Below are positions 43,594 through 55,507 of a stretch of DNA of 64,000 bases, piece by piece. Both the position numbers and the translations under genes were made by a program. Positions within the stretch are counted from its first letter, which is position 1. Each line of letters opens with the position of its first letter. The stretch is from assembly GCA_025084515.1 (NCBI GenBank), contig JAJAGP010000046.1, positions 537,347-601,346 on the forward strand, in the 5' to 3' direction. This DNA comes from Ancistrus triradiatus. Lineage: Eukaryota > Chordata > Actinopteri > Siluriformes > Loricariidae. The notes beneath the pieces were generated by a model, which was given only the letters and a program-made list of their open reading frames with translations, searched no databases and was not told the DNA's origin.

Positions 43594-44685
43594 TTTTCCG
43601 TTTAGGCATACTGATTACATTATTACGTCATACTTAGATTGATGTATTAGATTTAAGCAATAGAAGACGAGACGGAGTGTGCTATCTGTGATTTGGTAGA
43701 AGGCGAGTGCCATAGATCATCACAGCCACGATGTCTCCTAAATGGCTAAATGTATTTAAACTGATTGGAAAGCCCTGCAGTCATGTTCTAAATTCTAATG
43801 GTCAGCCTTTAGAAGTGTAAAGGCAGTTATAGCAACAAATGTAGTTCATGTCCATGGTTTTTAGAATGATATGCTCAACAAGTCTATACAAATGGGATTT
43901 TGGAGGATACACAAACTTCCCTCAGTCCATGTGTACTGAATCTTTGCAACTCCTCCTTCAGAAGACGACCTCACTGCACAATCATTTCTCCAGCTTTCTA
44001 AAGCACCAACGACAAGAGTGTCCGTTTGTAACCCCCCCCCCCCTGTTTCCCCCACACAGTTTCTGACACCGACCACCTTCCACGCTCAATCTCAGACCCA
44101 GATTTTCCTTTTCTTCACAGATAAAAATAGATCTTTTTTTTCAATTCGGTCAACAATAGCAATCCGGGGTGCCGTGGTGTGACGCTGTGTGGGATGAGCA
44201 CAATACCATCTACTGACATCTGCACTTTCTGGTTCTAGGATTGGAATAATTCCCTGGGGTATCGCAAACAGAATCACAAACAGCGTGGCAAACACAGATA
44301 AGCCAATAAGTATGCATATTATTGACCTCCCTATGAAAACTGAGGCTGATTGAACTAATTGAAATTCGTGCAGGAGTCATGGCATTTAGCGCCGCTCCCT
44401 CGTCTCCTCCACGAAGCGTTCATCCAAGCAGTACGGTGTTTGGATATTAATTAGTTTGACATCCTGAGTAAAATACCGAGCATGATGTACCAACACCACA
44501 GTCAAGGAGTTTTACCCTGCGAATAAACCTGAGGGCCACCAGAGTCTCTGCAGCGGAGTGTCTCGCGGTTTTAGCCCACTGCTCGGATGGCGTACGTTAT
44601 TAACTGGTAAATGAGCTGTGCAGGGCGCTGTCGTGGCAGACTTTTGGTAGGAACGAGTTTTTAATTGTGTTTGCAGTAGTCATCG
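43594..44685. other. Gene-free spacer
   Basis: Includes a 13-base C run at 44031-44043. 44340-44680 is complex unique sequence. No gene seen. Confidence 0.4.
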
Positions 44686-44890
44686 AAGTCAAGTTAAGTC
44701 AAGTCAGATTTATTGTATCTCTATAGCGCTTTTAAAATGGCATCGTCTCAAAGCAGCTTTACGATTTTATATTATCTTCTAATATCTATGGACGGTCCCA
44801 AACTGAGCAAGCCTAGGGCACAGTGGCAAGGAAAATCCCTAAACATTATAAAGAAGAAACCTTGCTAAGATCAAGACTCAAAAAGAGACC
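44686..44890 (+). repeat. Dispersed fish repeat (gtcaagtcagatttatt type)
   Basis: aagtcaagtcagatttattg, tctatagcgcttttaaaatg, caaagcagctttacg, cagtggcaaggaaaatccct and gaagaaaccttgc in order. Best copy in the window; others at 16108 and 19284. Confidence 0.75.
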
Positions 44891-45054
44891 CAACCTTCTT
44901 AGGTGGCTTAGATGATATAAGTTATGTAATTAATGCGTTTATCATAATAGTTTAAATAAGCAGAAGCTAAATACATATTAACAGAGAGAACATGTTTAAA
45001 AATGAGATCTGCATTCCCTGAAGGAACTATGTGGCAAACAGTGCTTGAAATGTG

Positions 45055-45845
45055 GCAAACGGAAAGAATGTGGGGGCGTGTCCCAATACTTTTGACCATG
45101 TGGGTTTGTGTCCCAATACTTTTGGCTGTGTAGGCATGTCCCAATACTTTTGGCCACAAGTGGGCTTGTGTACCAATACTTTTGGGCACATGTGTCTTTG
45201 TGTCCCAACACTTTTGACCACATCTGGATTTGTGTGCCAATTCTTTTGGCCACGTGTGAGTTTGTGTCCCAATATTTTTGGCTATATGTGAGTTTGAGTC
45301 CCAATAGTTTTGGCCACGTGCGGGGGTGTTTTTTCATACTTTTGGCCACATGTTGGTTTGAGTCCCAATACCAATACTTTTGGCTACATGTGGTTTGTGT
45401 CCCAATACTTTTGGTCATGTGGGTATGTGGCCTAATACTTTTTATCTATATGGGAGTTTGAGTCCCAATACTTTTGGCCACATGTGGCTTTGTGTCCCAA
45501 TACTTTTGGCTACATGTGGATTTGTGTCCCAATACTTTTGGTCACATGCTGGTTTGTGTCCTAATAATTTTGGCTATATGTGGGTTTGAGTCCCGATACT
45601 TTTGGGCACGTGTGGGGATGTTTTCCAACACTTTTGGCCACATGTGGGTTTGTGTCCCAATACTTTTGGCTGTGTGCATATGTGTCCTAATACTTTTGGT
45701 TACATGTGGGTTTGAGTTCAAGTACTTTTGGCCACGTGCGAGGGTGTGTCCTAGTACTTATGGATGCATGCGGGGACATGTCCCAATACTTTTGGCAACA
45801 TGCAGGTTTGTGTCTCAATACTTTTGGTCACTTGTGGCTTCCCAA
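45055..45845. repeat. 32-bp minisatellite, about 0.8 kb
   Basis: Unit cttttggccacatgtgggtt then tgtgtcccaata, about 25 copies with substitutions. Open frames on both strands reflect the lack of stops in the unit. The core gtcccaatacttttgg resembles a Tc1-type terminal repeat. Confidence 0.95.
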
Positions 45846-45861
45846 ATTGTGAACGACAGGT

Positions 45862-45975
45862 ATTCTGTGATGGACTGGTGACTATTCCAAAATTTATTTT
45901 AGGCTAGCTCCCAGTGCCTCCAGGATGGGCACCAGACCAAGGTACTGAAGACAAATGAACAGATGATCAGAATAG
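45862..45975 (+). repeat. 3' part of the gcatgttctcc-type repeat
   Basis: tctgtgatggactggtgact and agctcccagtgcctccagga match the 3' half seen at 49600-49690. Confidence 0.55.
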
Positions 45976-47379
45976 AAATATTAGGCACAGAGTCTGGCTT
46001 GGATTCATGGCTTTAACACAGTTGGGTTTCAATTTAAAGGGGCACAGCTGTACCCATCTGCTTGCCTTAAAAAACAAGGCTGTTAACGATAAACCGGTGA
46101 AGTGATTTAACTGGACGTGTCACTACCTGGTCAGCAATGTGGCTGAATTCCTTAAATATTTGAGGATGTCCGTTACTCCATGAGAAAAAAACAAAAGAAG
46201 CTGGCTCCAACTGACAGCGTTAGGCGCTCAAGCTTTTGGAAAGATTCTGGGGCATTATGGAAAATGCAGTTCTGTAGTTCTGCTCTGCAATCTAAGATAA
46301 ACGTTTTACCTGTAATTTCAATGTTTTATGGGGGCACACGGTTCGATGACGCTTTGCTTCAGACTCATGACCTCCCAGTGAAAGGTTGAGCCTTTTGCTT
46401 TTGCACCACCCTAAAGCCCGTAAGATTTTCTGGGTTTTTTTTCAAATAAAACTTGCCTTATTAAAACTTATTCCACTTTTGGCAGAGTCAGGGTAAGATT
46501 TAAGGTCTCCCAAAATCCACAGAGCACAGACTAGATGATCAGCTTCAGCGTCAGGTCGGGATAGGTGATAACGGATTAGTTCTGAACCCCGGCAATCAGC
46601 TTATACCAAAATGGCAGGATCTTAGAAGTTTGACCTCTCTAAGTACAGAAAAGTCTTGACATTAAGTGCTTCGGTGCCAAAGGCTACGTTACGTTCCGAG
46701 CCTGATACGAAAGGATGTGTCATCCCCGCCGTAGCATGCTAGCAGAAAGCATTTCAAACTTCAGAGGAGCTCTCAGAGCGGAGTGAGAAGAGGTCTGAGC
46801 CCTCCGAAGGGAAAAATCAGGTCTACATTAGAAATTCTGCAGTGCCCCCCTTTGAAGCCTGATGTCTCATGGGCAGCATTGAGAGATTAGCCTGTGTCGG
46901 GCTTAAGGAGAGCAGATACACGTACATGGAGCGTTAGCATCCCTCCGCAGGGCCGCTAGCTCGTGATTACCCGGTACGGACTGATGATACGACAGATATA
47001 TATCTAACAGTCAGGCAGACGACTGAGACTGTGAGGTCATGCTGGATAATCCAGAGCTCCATGAAACCTATCGAGCTGTTACATGCAGGTAGGTGAATAT
47101 TTAGCATAACTTGGTTAATGGCCAATTTACTGAAACGTACTTCATTTATTTTATTTAAACTTCGTCCTGCTATTATTCTGTGTATTATATCAGCATCTAG
47201 TGATGTTAGTAACTGGTATGAGACTTTTTAAGGTCCGCATTATGTTCTGTGAAACAGGACCAGACATTACCCGTCATGTAGTAGTTTAGATCATTTGCAC
47301 AGTGTTTTGTTTTCAGTGAAAAATATTAATTAAAGCCCAACATGAAAATATTTAGCCCAGTACTGTCTTGTGCAATACA
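45976..47379. other. Gene-free spacer
   Basis: Unique sequence; 46680-47060 is complex and repeat-free. No gene seen. Confidence 0.4.
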
Positions 47380-47635
47380 GTCATATTAAAACATAAAATT
47401 AAATTAGGGCAGTTAACTCTTGTACAATACAGTCCTTTTTGTCTTTGTATATTTTATAAAAATTGACCCATTTTGAATAAAAATTGAAAAGGAAAATGAA
47501 AACCGTGTTGTTTTCTGCCTTCAAGACTGCAATTCTCTTTTCTGTCAGTAGGTGTCAGTAGGTGTCGCAGAGCTTCACTTGTACTATTTACTCATGCGCT
47601 AATGCTACTACACAAAGTGTGTATATGTCATTTTT
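47380..47635 (+). repeat. Dispersed repeat family X, copy 3 (left arm of inverted repeat)
   Basis: Carries gcaattctcttttctgtcag with a doubled gtcagtaggt, ending ttactcatgcgctaatgcta and a tatgtcatttttt end. Pairs with 47818-47987. Confidence 0.85.
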
Positions 47636-47714
47636 TCCCCCAAATGAAATATTTATGGTAAATAAATAAAATAATGAAATAAAATAGACTAAAACATTTA
47701 GAATGCAAGACAGT

Positions 47715-47726
<12 letters not shown>

Positions 47727-47781
<55 letters not shown>
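47727..47781. repeat. (GT)n microsatellite in the loop
   Basis: About 27 GT units after a short (TA)n, between the arms of the inverted repeat. Confidence 0.95.
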
Positions 47782-47784
<3 letters not shown>

Positions 47785-47817
47785 AATAAAACAAATAAAA
47801 ATTTATATATATATTTT

Positions 47818-47987
47818 AAAAATGACATATACACACTTTATGTAGTAGCATTAGCGCATGAGTAAATAGTACAAGTGAAGCCTTGCGACACCTACTGACA
47901 GAAAAGAGAATCGCAGTCTTGAAGGCAGAAAACAACACGGTTTTTGATTACATTTTTATAAAAAAGTGTCAATTTTTATAAAATATT
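47818..47987 (-). repeat. Dispersed repeat family X, copy 4 (right arm of inverted repeat)
   Basis: Inverse of 47449-47635 with very few changes, including gcattagcgcatgagtaaat and ctgacagaaaagagaatcgc. Confidence 0.88.
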
Positions 47988-47996
47988 CATATATGA

Positions 47997-47999
<3 letters not shown>

Positions 48000-48034
<35 letters not shown>

Positions 48035-48065
48035 GTATATATATATATATATATGAATTTAGTTT

Positions 48066-48120
<55 letters not shown>
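48000..48120. repeat. (TA)n microsatellite
   Basis: Two long TA runs separated by a short spacer (tgaatttagtttttc), directly beside the inverted repeat. Confidence 0.95.
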
Positions 48121-48131
<11 letters not shown>

Positions 48132-48159
48132 TTATTTATACTTTAAAATAAAGGAAACA

Positions 48160-48430
48160 TTTATACTAAATCATATTAAAACATGAAATAAAATTAGGGC
48201 AGTTCAGTCACTATTGTACAATACACATTGAAAAGGAAAACAAAAAGGAAAAATAAATTAGAACGATACCACGTCTTCGGCCTTCAAGACTGCGATTCTC
48301 TTTTCTGTCAGCAGGTGTCGCAAGGCTTTGCTCGAACTAGTTTTTGCCATTCATGAATTAGATGTATATAAGACAGATTTTTGTTTCCTATTATAATTAA
48401 AGCCAACAAACGTTTAACCTGTATTCATAT
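48160..48430 (+). repeat. Dispersed repeat family X, copy 5
   Basis: tgcgattctcttttctgtca, gcaggtgtcgcaagg and aattaaagccaacaaacg, in the same order as copy 1. Confidence 0.8.
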
Positions 48431-48635
48431 GTATCAAACCCCATTTTAAAAGTATTTATTACAAATGATGTCAGATCTTGAATACCCACTGTTATCAGTG
48501 AGCAGGAGAGCAGTGACCAGTGCAGAAAGAGCAGGTAATCTCCTAACCATCTACATTATACTATGTCATTTAATATAAGGGGGAGAGCTTAGTGCTGGGG
48601 CTTGTTTATTTATCCTGTCAAACAGAGCTCACCAC

Positions 48636-48640
<5 letters not shown>

Positions 48641-48680
<40 letters not shown>
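48641..48680. repeat. (GA)n microsatellite
   Basis: 20 GA units. Confidence 0.95.
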
Positions 48681-48682
<2 letters not shown>

Positions 48683-51600
48683 CAAATGCTCTCTGAATTG
48701 GGCCCAAATATCCGAGGTTAATTTTGTGAGAAAGCTGCAGTGCCCAGATAAGACCGTCCCTGCAAATGAGTTCTGCCTGCCTGGATTACAGCTAAATTTA
48801 TGCAGCTCCCCTTATCCTTCCACAAGCTCCTCTGAAGTGCCATAATTAACTTGTGCACATAAAATGTGCACATTTTCTGCTCGGCGGTAACCGTTCCTCA
48901 TTTCGACGCTTTGATTTTTTTTGACCCCGCTCAAAAAGGTACTTCTTATTTTCCCTTTTTTTCTGAGTTTAAAGATTTATCAGAGAGACGAAGCAGGGCT
49001 AATCGTTGAACACATCGCTTTCACCGGGACGGGAGCGAGCTGAAGGAGGGTGGCTGAAGGATCTGGAAAATTAACAGAAAAGATCTCCTTATTATTTTCA
49101 TTCTGTATACATTCACTTGCATCATCTTTATTCTCTGTTACTCGTGCACTAAAGTCACTACAGAATGTGGGTACAGGTCATTATTTTCCCCACATGGACT
49201 AGTTATGGTAAATAATAACATAATGAAACGATTTTACAATACAGTTCTTATGCATTTTAAAATACATTATATACAGGGTTAAATATATACAATTTAATCC
49301 ATTAAAAATAATTTCATTGTCCATGAGGAATATAAAATTTTTGCTCAATTTTAGAAAATTTTATTTATTTATTTATACTTTTAAAAAACATAAATTAAAC
49401 ATTTATATGAAACTTTAGTTAAATAAAACGTTAAATAAAATTAAAGCTGTCGCCTCTCAGATCCAGAGATCCCTGGTTGACTTCCTGGCCTGGACTCCCA
49501 CTGTGCAGAATTTGCATGTTCTCCGTGTGTCTATGTGTTTTTTTTTCCGTTCTGAAGATGAGTTAGGTCACTTGTTGTCTCTAAAGTGTCCTGTGATGGA
49601 TTATCACTCTGTCTAGGGCTGATTCCTGCTTTGCACTCTGGCTCCCCATGATGCCGATCTGGATTAAGCAGGTATGAAATGAATGAATGAATGAATAGAA
49701 TCTAATGAAAACATGACTAAAAAGAAATAATAATACATTTAAATACTATAAAACCTGCGTGCGATTTTTTTTCAATGCACTTTTTTAACCTTGCAATTTG
49801 CTGATAAGAAAATAGATGTAAAGTACACTGCACACACAGTAATGTTAACATTTACTTAACATTTATTGTTATGTTTTTGTTTAATTTATATTTACCTTGG
49901 TGGCCCATAAGGGAAGTGTGAGCAGTAAGACGAGCTCTTTTTTCTTTTTGTCTATATTAGTGTTGTCTGTCGTCGATTGGAATAAATCCTGCAGCTTCAC
50001 TGGACGTTTGTTCGAAACGTCCCCAAACCCTTCATTTGTGTTGACTTGTTCTAGGAGTCAATGACCAAAATGGACGTTGAACAGACATTACCATGTCACA
50101 TTGTCCTTTTATGCTACTGCAACGTAAACATAAAGGGTATTTTCACAAGAAAACATGTGCAAACAATACTTCAGAGATCCTGCCGAAAACACGAGCATAA
50201 CTCTACCATCTAAAGAGCATCTGAACCCTAAATTCTCCTACATAAAACTGCCTCCAGGAAATACACAACACAAGCACACATTATCAATCACACACACAAT
50301 GAAATATAAACATAACACAACACACCTCGCTGGCTGCACACAACCAAGAGGGAATGAGTCCAGTGGAAGAAACATTATTTCCAGAACAGATAATGCAGGA
50401 TCACCTTTTAAACACTTTAAACCTTTAAGTAGGTAAATCCAGCGTGGTGCTACCAGTAGGAAGTCACAGCGGTCACATGACCAGCACTCGACACTTCTAG
50501 GTAAACATTGACATGCTAAACCTTTTTATTTGACCGGCTGTTTAGGTTGCAGCAAACGGAGTTACAAACCAGATTATTTCCTATTATTGTTTGTTATAAT
50601 AAAGCGAAGAGACGTTCATCGAATGGACGCAAAACTCCGCTTACCTGCACTACAAAGACGCCTGATCAAGCACTAAACTGTTTACCTTGATGGCAGCCTG
50701 AAGGTTTATCTTAATTTAATAAGCAAACTCTAATTAGTCGATTTCGGAGAGGGGTGAAGATAAATTGGTTCCGCTGCATGGGTCTGCGTTTGATTCTTGA
50801 GAAACTGGAGGCTCGGGAGGAAAAGCTATTGTTTTATTGTTAGAAGAACGTGCTGAATCTGTTGTTGTGTACGTTGTGTGCGTACAAACCTTCCAAACAC
50901 TGTATGGACGTTTATGGATGGCCAACACACATGGGTGTTAGTATGGAGTTTGTCACACTTTGGTCGCTAGTACAGCCTTCGCTGTGAACAATAAAGTTAC
51001 AGCTGGCATTCAGGTTCATTTCAAAGCCATCACATGTCTTTATGACTTGTTTTAGGAGGGCACTGCCGAAAGATGATGAACCTGATGGCCTTCCATAACT
51101 AACCCAATCTATGATCTAGCTTTGTGGTTCTGTATTTGGGACGACAATTATTCCTAATCAGATGTGAAAGATCCGTGACTGTTGAGAGATTTCTGTGCTG
51201 GTCCAAGGCGTTATTATGAAGTCCATATTTTAGTTGTCCCCCGGGTCTGCTACCATAAACCGAAGCCCCTGGACCTCTCAAACATAGGCTGGCCAGGCGT
51301 GCAAAGCAAAACCTTCACAGGAACATTGCATCCAAAATGAGCCCCTCTGTCACGTTTATAGCTGACTACAATCTCTGTGGAGCATCCGATCACACAAGTT
51401 TCTTATCCTCATCATCGTCCCGTTCCACTTGCCACATCCACTGATCTCACAGCAACAGCCTGGCGCTTTCCATTGTTCTGAGTCTGAACGTTGCCTGAGG
51501 TGCAGCAGCGGGGGGCTTTCCATTTTAAACAGAGCAGATTAAATGCCATTAGTTACCCTGCAGTCTCTAGACGCCGTGCGAACAGCCTCGTGCACGTCAA

Positions 51601-53070
51601 GCCTTTGAAGACAACAACAAGAAAAAAACGTTACGAAAAGAGAGAATTCGAGAGGTGCAGCGAAAGTTTCAATCATCCAACGGGCTCCCTGCTGTGCAGA
51701 AGAGGAGAGCGGCTCCACAGTTTTGCACTAGACGAAGAGATTAGAGAGAAGGGAATCTGTACTAATAATGGAATAGTGACAGGTAGAAACAGCGAGCCGG
51801 CTGACGTCGCTTTCTTTTCTTCTTTTCGGGCGTTAACTCAAGACGCCTGGAGCACGTCGCTGATATCGGCTAATGTCTCATCGCTTTGTCACTGTGATAG
51901 CAAAGGGTTTGGGAAGGTTAGGGGGAAAGAGTTTTCTCAATGGCTTTCTGGGTTTCTTCTCAGTTTTTCTGTGTGCGTTCTTTTCAAAATCCGCCGATAA
52001 CCAAGACTGACGAGTTCCAAGGTGGTCGATAACCGGTACCACTGTATTTCCACTGGTTTTCTAACATTTTTTCAGCTTATCAATGACCAGTTTCCCTTTT
52101 TACTAAAGCACCTCTAAACCGGGGCTAGACACGCTGTTATCTCTCACCCGGATTATTATCACTCTTTTCAAGTATTAATTTTTACTTTTCTTTCTTTTCT
52201 CGGCTCGACAGAAAAAGGCTCAGTATTGAATTCACACACCCAGACTCCAATCCATCTCTGCTCTGCTCCCATGTGACCGGTGACCTTCAATCTCCATTGC
52301 TTTGCAATACCATAAATGATCCTTCAGCTGTTTTCGGTTCAGTTCATCGCGGCGTCACATCCAGACGAACTTCTAATGGCACGGAGCGGCGGCGGGATTT
52401 ATGATGTGCTGATCGCGGTACTGTGGTGAAATCCCTCTGCTGCTCGCCCTCCCAGCTTTTGTTAGCTCTCAAAATCACAGTGCTGATTGCAAGGACAATG
52501 GATGTGTTTGATTGATCGGGATTTGTGATTAAGACAGTTCATTAACGTGGCTTCAACGGGCAATCAGCGAGAGACGGGGAAGGGCTTCACAGCCCTGTTT
52601 AATCAGAGACATCTTCCATGTGCCAGAGTGATAAACGAAGGCCAATGTTGGGGATTTTCATGCTTACATTAGGGAAAGTTTGTAAACCTTGTTGGATTGA
52701 TCTTGATTTATGTATAAAATACACACAGATTGGGATCTGACCCTTATCCAACACGTTCTGCCTAAACTAGTAACATACAATTGTGTTTTTTATGTCTTTC
52801 CTTAAGATACTCGGATGGTGCAGCGAACTAACATGACTCTCTGCGGTGCCAACTGACCTAGCATGGCACAGCCCTGGCAGAACTGACTATTTGCTGCCAG
52901 ACTGAGATGGAAAAACAGGGTTAAAACAAACCACACCGAACCCTTCATACAACTCTAGATTGTGGGCTCGTCCAAGTCAAAATAATAGATGTAAACGTTC
53001 ATAAAGAACACTTTCTCATCTGGGACAGAGAGCAGGTTGGAAAATATGTGAACCCTCCTGTTTCACAACT
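48681..53070. other. Gene-free spacer
   Basis: Contains a partial family X copy at about 49130-49230 and the repeat at 49445. The rest is unique; 48690-49070, 50500-50980 and 52280-52680 are complex and repeat-free. The 169-codon frame at 51491-52000 shows no known motif and lacks gene context. Confidence 0.4.
49445..49690 (+). repeat. Dispersed gcatgttctcc-type repeat with ATGA tail
   Basis: Ordered blocks tttgcatgttctccgtgtgt, tgtctctaaagtgtcctgtg, ctggctccccatgatgcc, then gattaagcaggtatgaaatg and (AATG)n. The most complete copy here. Confidence 0.75.
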
Positions 53071-53071
53071 A

Positions 53072-54150
53072 TCAGGACAGTGTTATGTCTAGTCATTGAC
53101 AAAAACAAATAACGCACCTAGATAGAAATGTGGGATTGTTGCAAACCTCAGCTCAGGCAGATATGTAAATGATTACCGGTGGTCTGATTACACCACAAGA
53201 AGGCATAAAAGCGCTTCCCCCGCTGCCCTATAAAAAGGCTCTCAGAGGCTACTTTCGGGTAGTGTACCTCTTGGTACCCTACGATACACTCCAAGTCATT
53301 TTGCCCAGTTGACAGACTTTGAGAGGGGGTGCATTATTGAACTGAGAGAAGCAGGATGGTCATTTCTGGGCTGTTCTGACCTAGCTGTTACGAGGTCTTG
53401 GGTTGGGAGCAGTGGTTTTATGGGGGCACACACACATCGTGAACAGGCTCTGGAAGGTCCAGACAGACTACCAGTAGAGAGGATCGTTTGATCACTTGAC
53501 AAGCACGAGGAGCTTCCACAGTTTTGTTAACCACCATCCAGACATGGGGGCACCTTCACTACACACCCCTGTCTGTGCCCGGACCATTTACAGGTGCTTA
53601 GCAGAAGGAAATTTGTTGTCACAGCTCCCATTACATGTCCTGCCACTTTCGCCTTCGTTTGCAGTAGTGTCGTGAACGAGAAACCTGAACTGAAATGAAC
53701 TGAAACGGTATCGTCTTTAACGATAAATCCAGGTTTTGTTTGGGATCTGATAAAGGTCGGGTTCGAGTATGGAGACCAGCGATATGTGCAGAACATCCTG
53801 CGACCACATCTGTTGCCTCTCATGGCCAGATTGTAACACTTCCTAGGCCTGCCCGGTTTCCAGATTTATCACCAATCGAGCCTTTGAGAGACCAGCTGGG
53901 ATGCCAGCTTCCTCAGCCTACGAGTGTGGACGATCTACAGGCCCTGCTGAAATTTCTGTGAACAAATGTGCAACAGGAAACCATACAGAACCTGTATGCC
54001 TCCAAACCCAACCGTATCTCATCTTGTATCCAGGCTAGAGGCGGCCTAACAGGGTAACTAGTGCCCCCTTTCAATTTTGCAGTTCTCCCCAGTAATTATC
54101 CTTTTGCTGTAATATTGTAATCAATTACATATATCATCGTCATATTCACA
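53072..54150 (+). mobile_element. Degenerate Tc1-like element, second subfamily
   Basis: Transposase relic in several phases. The N-terminal part (53309-53430) reads TDFERGCIIELREAGWSF, as in the helix-turn-helix region of Tc1-like transposases. The C-terminal part (53850-53960) reads FPDLSPIEPLRDQLGCQLPQ, the DDE region with the last acidic residue, followed by TSVDDLQALL. Frameshifts and a stop at 53959-53961 break it. Outer ends are approximate because terminal repeats were not resolved. A different lineage from 20185. Confidence 0.85.
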
Positions 54151-54662
54151 CCTCCTTCTCGGTGAGTTATTGTGTCAATGAGCGTGATAAAGGCAGGTAT
54201 AAGTACTGACAGAACACGTCTTTACCTCCTAACAATCAGCCCGGCGTTAAGTCCCAGCGCGGCTCCGAAGATTAGATGAATTAGCATCACTTTAAAGTGT
54301 TAATTCGCCCTCGTGACAGATTGAGTGCACCTCAAATACAATCGCCAGACGGGAACATAATGGAAGGCGCTTGGCTGTCACGCAGGAGTGACGCTTCTCC
54401 ATCGCCACCGTCCCGATGCCGCGCTTATCTACCGGTCCCTATCGGCGCCCCCTCTCCCACTAGCCGCAAAATACAGCAATAGCTTGTAGGTAATTGATCA
54501 GACAAGCCGAGTGTAAAATATTCATTTTCTACTTCAGCGGCCAAATAAATCTCAGGGGACGGTTTGCAGGACTCTTGAGGAGATATTGCTTATGCATAGG
54601 CAGGTTAGTGCAGGGCCTATTGTGGAGCGGCAGATAAGACGGGGGTCTGGTCAACGGTCATT

Positions 54663-54704
<42 letters not shown>

Positions 54705-55300
54705 AACATCACATCCAATCAGATCATATACTAAAGTAGGAGGCTTCGTATAAAGAAACACTCAGATACAGTCCTGGCAAGTCCATATTCTCCCCACGTC
54801 CACGTTGTTTTGCCAAGACCACTAGAACTGAGTCAAGACCAAGACTGGGACACATCAAGTCCAAGTCAAGACCAAGACTTTTAGCAGTATTTAGAGACGA
54901 GACAGACCAGATTTAGATTGGTCCTTTTTCATAAAAGAATAAAAAGAAGAAAATTGTAATTCACTTCACGTTCATAATAAATCAGTGTACATGAGATATT
55001 AATAAATAATTATTATTATACAGTTTTAGTCAAACTAAGCTGATGTCACTTTTCGGAAGTAAACGATGGTGATGATCCTGTTTCCCTTCTTCTCTCAAAC
55101 TGAATCAGAAACCCCACATAAAGTCACCTGAATATAAACAACATCCGTTCTAAACATTTTATCATTAAATATGAAAATATAATAATAATAATTCCAGATT
55201 TTGTGGTAAAGTAAAGAGAGCGAAAAGGCGAAAACGCAGACTTACAATCAGACTCAGACTTACTAAATCGTGTTCAAGAGCAGGAACTTGTGGTAGTGTG
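54151..55300. other. Gene-free spacer with (CA)n
   Basis: A (CA)n run of 39 bases at 54665-54703. 54160-54640 is complex unique sequence. No gene seen. Confidence 0.45.
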
Positions 55301-55308
55301 GAACTTGT

Positions 55309-55499
55309 GGGACTGTGGTAGCCTAGCAGTTAAGGTACTGGACTATGGACCAGAAGGTCCAGGGTTCAAACCCCACTTCTGCCAAGCTGCCACTGTTGGG
55401 TCCTTGAGCAAGGCCCTTAACCCACAACTGCTTGGATTGTAAGACTGTATAACTTGTAAGTCGCTCTGAATAAGGGCGTCTGCTAAATGTTGTAAATGT
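55309..55499 (+). mobile_element. tRNA-derived SINE, copy 3
   Basis: A box tagcctagcagt, B box gggttcaaacccc, tail gaataagggcgtctgctaaa. Flanked by a perfect 8-base duplication GAACTTGT (55301-55308 and 55500-55507). Confidence 0.95.
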
Positions 55500-55507
55500 G
55501 AACTTGT

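Noticed and set aside
44996..45881. Trp/Cys-rich repeat proteins on both strands
   Set aside because: Explained by the 32-bp minisatellite; no start, splice or promoter context.
47966..48186. Ile/Tyr repeat frames
   Set aside because: Translation of (TA)n.
51491..52000. 169-codon frame in spacer
   Set aside because: Longest non-repeat frame in the spacer, but no recognised motif, no Kozak or splice context, and chance frames of this size are plausible in GC-mixed sequence.
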